Positions 19,772 to 21,857 of a stretch of 21,857 nucleotides of DNA are shown piece by piece; position 1 is the first letter of the stretch; each line of letters begins with the position of its first letter. Location: positions 55,048 to 76,904 of the forward strand of contig JACPLG010000009.1 in NCBI GenBank assembly GCA_016186625.1, read 5' to 3'. The notes under the pieces are model-generated. The model did no database searches. It was given only the letters and a program-made list of their open reading frames with translations, and was not told the origin of the DNA. This DNA comes from Candidatus Levyibacteriota bacterium. GTDB lineage: Bacteria > Patescibacteria > Microgenomatia > Levybacterales > UBA12049. The position numbers were made by a program, and so were the translations under genes.

Positions 19772-20437
19772 TTAAAACGTCCCCCTAGGACTCTCATCCG
19801 GTCCTTTTGCAGAATCATTTGGGTTTGCTACCCAGTCTTTGTTGGTAGAGAGCCTAATTCTGTCAATTCTTGTTCCATCTTCTCGCATAAAGATATGGAA
19901 TGTATGGATTCCAGGAGTAGATACATTTATTTTTGTTCTTGTTCCGTCATTATTATTAGATCTCCATTTCCAGTTGGAAGTTGCTCCACCTTCTCCTATA
20001 AAGTAAAGAGCCATAGAACCATTTAGTGCTCCATCAAGACCAACATGGGCAGAGTCTGATTTAGCATCAGGGCCTGATGACCTTAGGTAGACAAAATAAG
20101 TTCCTGTTGTTGTAAAGTTAACATTATAGACTACCTCAGGAGCATCCAGATAGCCGTTTGCAAAGAACACCCTTAAATCATCATTAGGACGGGCTGCAAT
20201 ATATCCATCTCCATGCCAGCCATCTGTAGCTGTCTGTGGAGAACCAGGAGCTGCGCCATCCCATCTATAGCCATTCCTATTAAATTTTCCATCATTATTC
20301 TCTGTCTCCATAACTACACTTCCACCTGACTCTATGAAGGCACCTCCCCAAAACAATTCGGGCAATTCACTCTTACATTTGTAACTTTTTCGGGGACCGG
20401 GCAAATTGGAGGTGTGGGCGTCAACGGGACCTGACAT
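19772..20437 (-). CDS. Carbohydrate-binding-like domain, C-terminal part of a split secreted protein
   Basis: From about 20350 down, this frame encodes a beta-sandwich like CBM6-type or related domains: GGAFIESGGSVVMETEN, TGTYFVYLRSSGPDA, then TSNWKWRSNNND, GIHTFHIFMREDGTRIDRIRL. The 5' part of the open frame (20437-20350) is the shadow of the upstream gene and has no signal peptide. Adding one base in the T4G4 run near 20350 would join it to the signal-peptide-bearing frame (PNCFGG then AFIESGG). It is therefore probably the second half of one secreted protein; a free-standing cytoplasmic version is unlikely. The surface protein gene begins 7 nt downstream. Confidence 0.7.
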   Translation of the reverse strand: MSGPVDAHTSNLPGPRKSYKCKSELPELFWGGAFIESGGSVVMETENNDGKFNRNGYRWDGAAPGSPQTATDGWHGDGYIAARPNDDLRVFFANGYLDAPEVVYNVNFTTTGTYFVYLRSSGPDAKSDSAHVGLDGALNGSMALYFIGEGGATSNWKWRSNNNDGTRTKINVSTPGIHTFHIFMREDGTRIDRIRLSTNKDWVANPNDSAKGPDESPRGTF

Positions 20438-20907
20438 CGTATCTTAACATTTCCCTTAATCCTATCCCCATTTGATCCGCAGATATTGCTGGTTTTGTTT
20501 ATTGTGCAACTGTTATTAGTAAAAGCAGCCATGTCCTGGATTCTTCTGACAACAGTTATTTTTCTTTTTCCATTAACAAGAGGTTCACGTCTTAGCTCTT
20601 TTCCCACCTTAAGACAGCCCTTATCAGACCCAAAACAAGAACATTTTGTTAATCTGAATTTTTCTCCGGGATAAACTGTCTGGACTTCTCCAACACACCG
20701 CTGGTCTGGATTTGATGTGTAAGAACCGCTGTCACCGGCGCATCCTACTTGAATTGGCCCGCCTTTCCAGTTTCTGGCAATAAATTTTCCTTGAATTCCT
20801 GTACAAAACTTTCTGTATGGATTAAAAGCAGCCTCAGCCAAAGCCTTGCTTGCTATCAAAAAGGAAGTGATAAAAAAGAAAAATAATAAAAACTTAAAAG
20901 CCCTCAT
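20332..20907 (-). CDS. Secreted cysteine-rich protein, N-terminal part of a split gene
   Basis: It opens with a strong signal peptide (MRAFKFLLFFFFITSFLIAS, then KALA-E). Then comes a region of ~150 residues with about 14 cysteines (CTGIQGKF, CSCFGSDKGC, NNSCTINKTSNICGSN), and a short Pro-Thr linker (PLTPTPPICPVPEK). The frame ends at TAG 20332 after CPNCFGEVPS. The continuation in the -1 frame (19772 onward) is a carbohydrate-binding-like domain. ATG 20907 overlaps the stop of the PrsA-like gene (ATGA), so translation is coupled to a chaperone that could help it fold. Function otherwise unknown. Confidence 0.75.
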   Translation of the reverse strand: MRAFKFLLFFFFITSFLIASKALAEAAFNPYRKFCTGIQGKFIARNWKGGPIQVGCAGDSGSYTSNPDQRCVGEVQTVYPGEKFRLTKCSCFGSDKGCLKVGKELRREPLVNGKRKITVVRRIQDMAAFTNNSCTINKTSNICGSNGDRIKGNVKIRCQVPLTPTPPICPVPEKVTNVRVNCPNCFGEVPS

Positions 20908-21809
20908 AATGGGTTTACGATTTTAACAAGGGATGCAATCTGCCCAGAAAGCCATATTTCATAACTTCCTAGTCCGTTGTTATTTCCAATTGTTAGGAGC
21001 TTAAATACTGTTCCTCCCCTGTTAGCTTCTGTATTTATAACGCTACTTACTTCATTAACTTGCATGGCAAATAACGTATCAAGCGTTTCCTTATCTAAAT
21101 TAGAGTCTCCAATCTCATAAGTCGGGGGGAGTTTTGCTTCTAGCTTTTCAAGCTCATCCATACCGCTTAGTATGTAACCATTTACTCCCAGAACTGGCAC
21201 AAGCGATGGATATTTAACAAGAAGTGAATCTGCAATTTCAAAGATATCTTCTCCGGCTCGCAATCTTGTCTCCGCTTCTCCAAGCGCCGCAGTTCCGTCC
21301 CGAAGCTCATTTGCAGCTGCTGTTCTTTCTTCCGCAGTTAAAGAGCTTAAGGATGAGGAAGGAGGATTCCAAAATCTTATAGAGATAGCTCGTCTGGATC
21401 TAACGACTTTAAGTATGACCTGATCTTTTAAAACCTCATACCTTGCGTCTTCTTGGGAAAATCCTGCCTGGACCAGGGTATTTAACTTGGAGGAATCAAC
21501 TTGAATTCCTAAATCTTTTTGCGCTTTATCTAAAATCTTTCTCTCTTCAAGAATCTGAAGCGCAACATTTAATGATTGGGTATCTACTACTGATGGATCA
21601 TTATATTCCTCGGCAATTTTTCTTACCTGTGCTTTTGTGTACTCAATGCCGTCTATAACTACAACTACGCCGTCCTCAGGGGTTACTGCTGCGCGGCTTC
21701 TTGTTTCTTGCTGACGCTGGCCAAGATAAACCGTTAAGGGAATTCCAATTAAAGCAACGCCCAACAACAAAATAATCGCCACTTTTTTCAGGCTATATTC
21801 ATTATTCAC
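20904..21809 (-). CDS. PrsA/SurA-like membrane-anchored foldase
   Basis: It has 301 residues from GTG 21809. Residues ~9-29 form a membrane helix, followed by QRQQETRSRAA (31-41). Residues ~45-130 resemble the SurA N-terminal chaperone region (VVVVIDGIEYTKAQVRKIAE, LQILEERKILDKAQKDLGI). Residues ~170-275 resemble a divergent parvulin-type PPIase (RLRAGEDIFEIADSLL, FAMQVNEVSSVINTE, VFKLLTIGNN). It would help fold exported proteins such as the cysteine-rich protein encoded next. A GTG start is used because no in-frame ATG precedes the membrane helix. Confidence 0.75.
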   Translation of the reverse strand: MNNEYSLKKVAIILLLGVALIGIPLTVYLGQRQQETRSRAAVTPEDGVVVVIDGIEYTKAQVRKIAEEYNDPSVVDTQSLNVALQILEERKILDKAQKDLGIQVDSSKLNTLVQAGFSQEDARYEVLKDQVILKVVRSRRAISIRFWNPPSSSLSSLTAEERTAAANELRDGTAALGEAETRLRAGEDIFEIADSLLVKYPSLVPVLGVNGYILSGMDELEKLEAKLPPTYEIGDSNLDKETLDTLFAMQVNEVSSVINTEANRGGTVFKLLTIGNNNGLGSYEIWLSGQIASLVKIVNPL

Positions 21810-21817
21810 AGTCTATC

Positions 21818-21849
21818 TTTATAGTGGAATAACAAGCCTCAAAAGTCAA
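21818..21849 (-). promoter_or_regulatory. Possible promoter of the PrsA-like gene
   Basis: Minus strand TTGACT, 20-nt spacer (long), TATAAA, which ends 8 nt before GTG 21809. The spacing makes the -35 doubtful. Confidence 0.35.
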
Positions 21850-21857
21850 TCCTTCAC

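Noticed and set aside
1..21857. tRNA, rRNA, CRISPR array or insertion sequence
   Set aside because: No cloverleaf, ribosomal motif, regularly spaced repeat array or transposase was seen on either strand.

Overview
The window looks like a chromosomal segment of a Patescibacteria/CPR bacterium, most likely of the Microgenomates group. The base composition is AT-rich and the housekeeping proteins are compact: a 151-residue EF-Ts, an IMP dehydrogenase without CBS domains, and a translation operon without pyrH. There is a CofE-like ligase and no other F420 gene. Surface proteins are anchored by an N-terminal membrane helix followed by a QRQxExRxRA motif. Stops such as the TGA in ATGA overlaps fit the standard code. 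The lineage is inferred from gene content; no search was possible.

Layout. Positions 1-10764 are all minus strand: a 6-phosphogluconolactonase-like gene cut by the window edge, msrB, rseP, frr, tsf, rpsB (broken by a -1 shift), a 425-residue orphan, glyA (broken by a stop at a ~66-nt deletion), guaA, guaB and folA. A short plus-strand pair follows (10811-12066): an NlpC/P60-like protein and a CofE-like ligase. From 15763 back to 12063 the minus strand carries dcd, two tandem thymidylate-kinase paralogues, a dUTPase/Dcd-like gene and thyA, which is essentially the route dCTP > dUTP > dUMP > dTMP > dTDP in transcription order. The right-hand third (15897-21809) is a surface module: a secreted dockerin protein, a membrane-anchored cohesin protein, a small beta-carbonic-anhydrase-like protein, an orphan, a cohesin-like/FN3/Pro-Thr/LPPTG surface protein, a cysteine-rich secreted protein with a carbohydrate-binding-like region (split by a -1 shift), and a PrsA/SurA-like foldase.

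How the genes work together. guaB-guaA make GMP from IMP. folA, thyA, glyA and probably the CofE-like ligase form a folate one-carbon and dTMP block. rpsB-tsf-frr-rseP is a shortened translation/envelope operon. The surface block could assemble a non-cellulosomal cohesin-dockerin complex on the cell exterior.

Most unusual signals. (1) Short palindromic or AT-rich repeat elements of intergenic type are carried in frame inside at least six housekeeping genes (pgl, rseP, rpsB, folA, thyA, dUTPase-like). The same element gives the same NQKSKI peptide in two unrelated enzymes. (2) Many promoters have their -10 box only 6-9 nt before the start codon, which predicts leaderless mRNAs. (3) Three genes are interrupted (rpsB, glyA, secreted CBM-like gene), which is either real or a sequence-quality problem. 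(4) A dockerin gene and a cohesin gene are adjacent.
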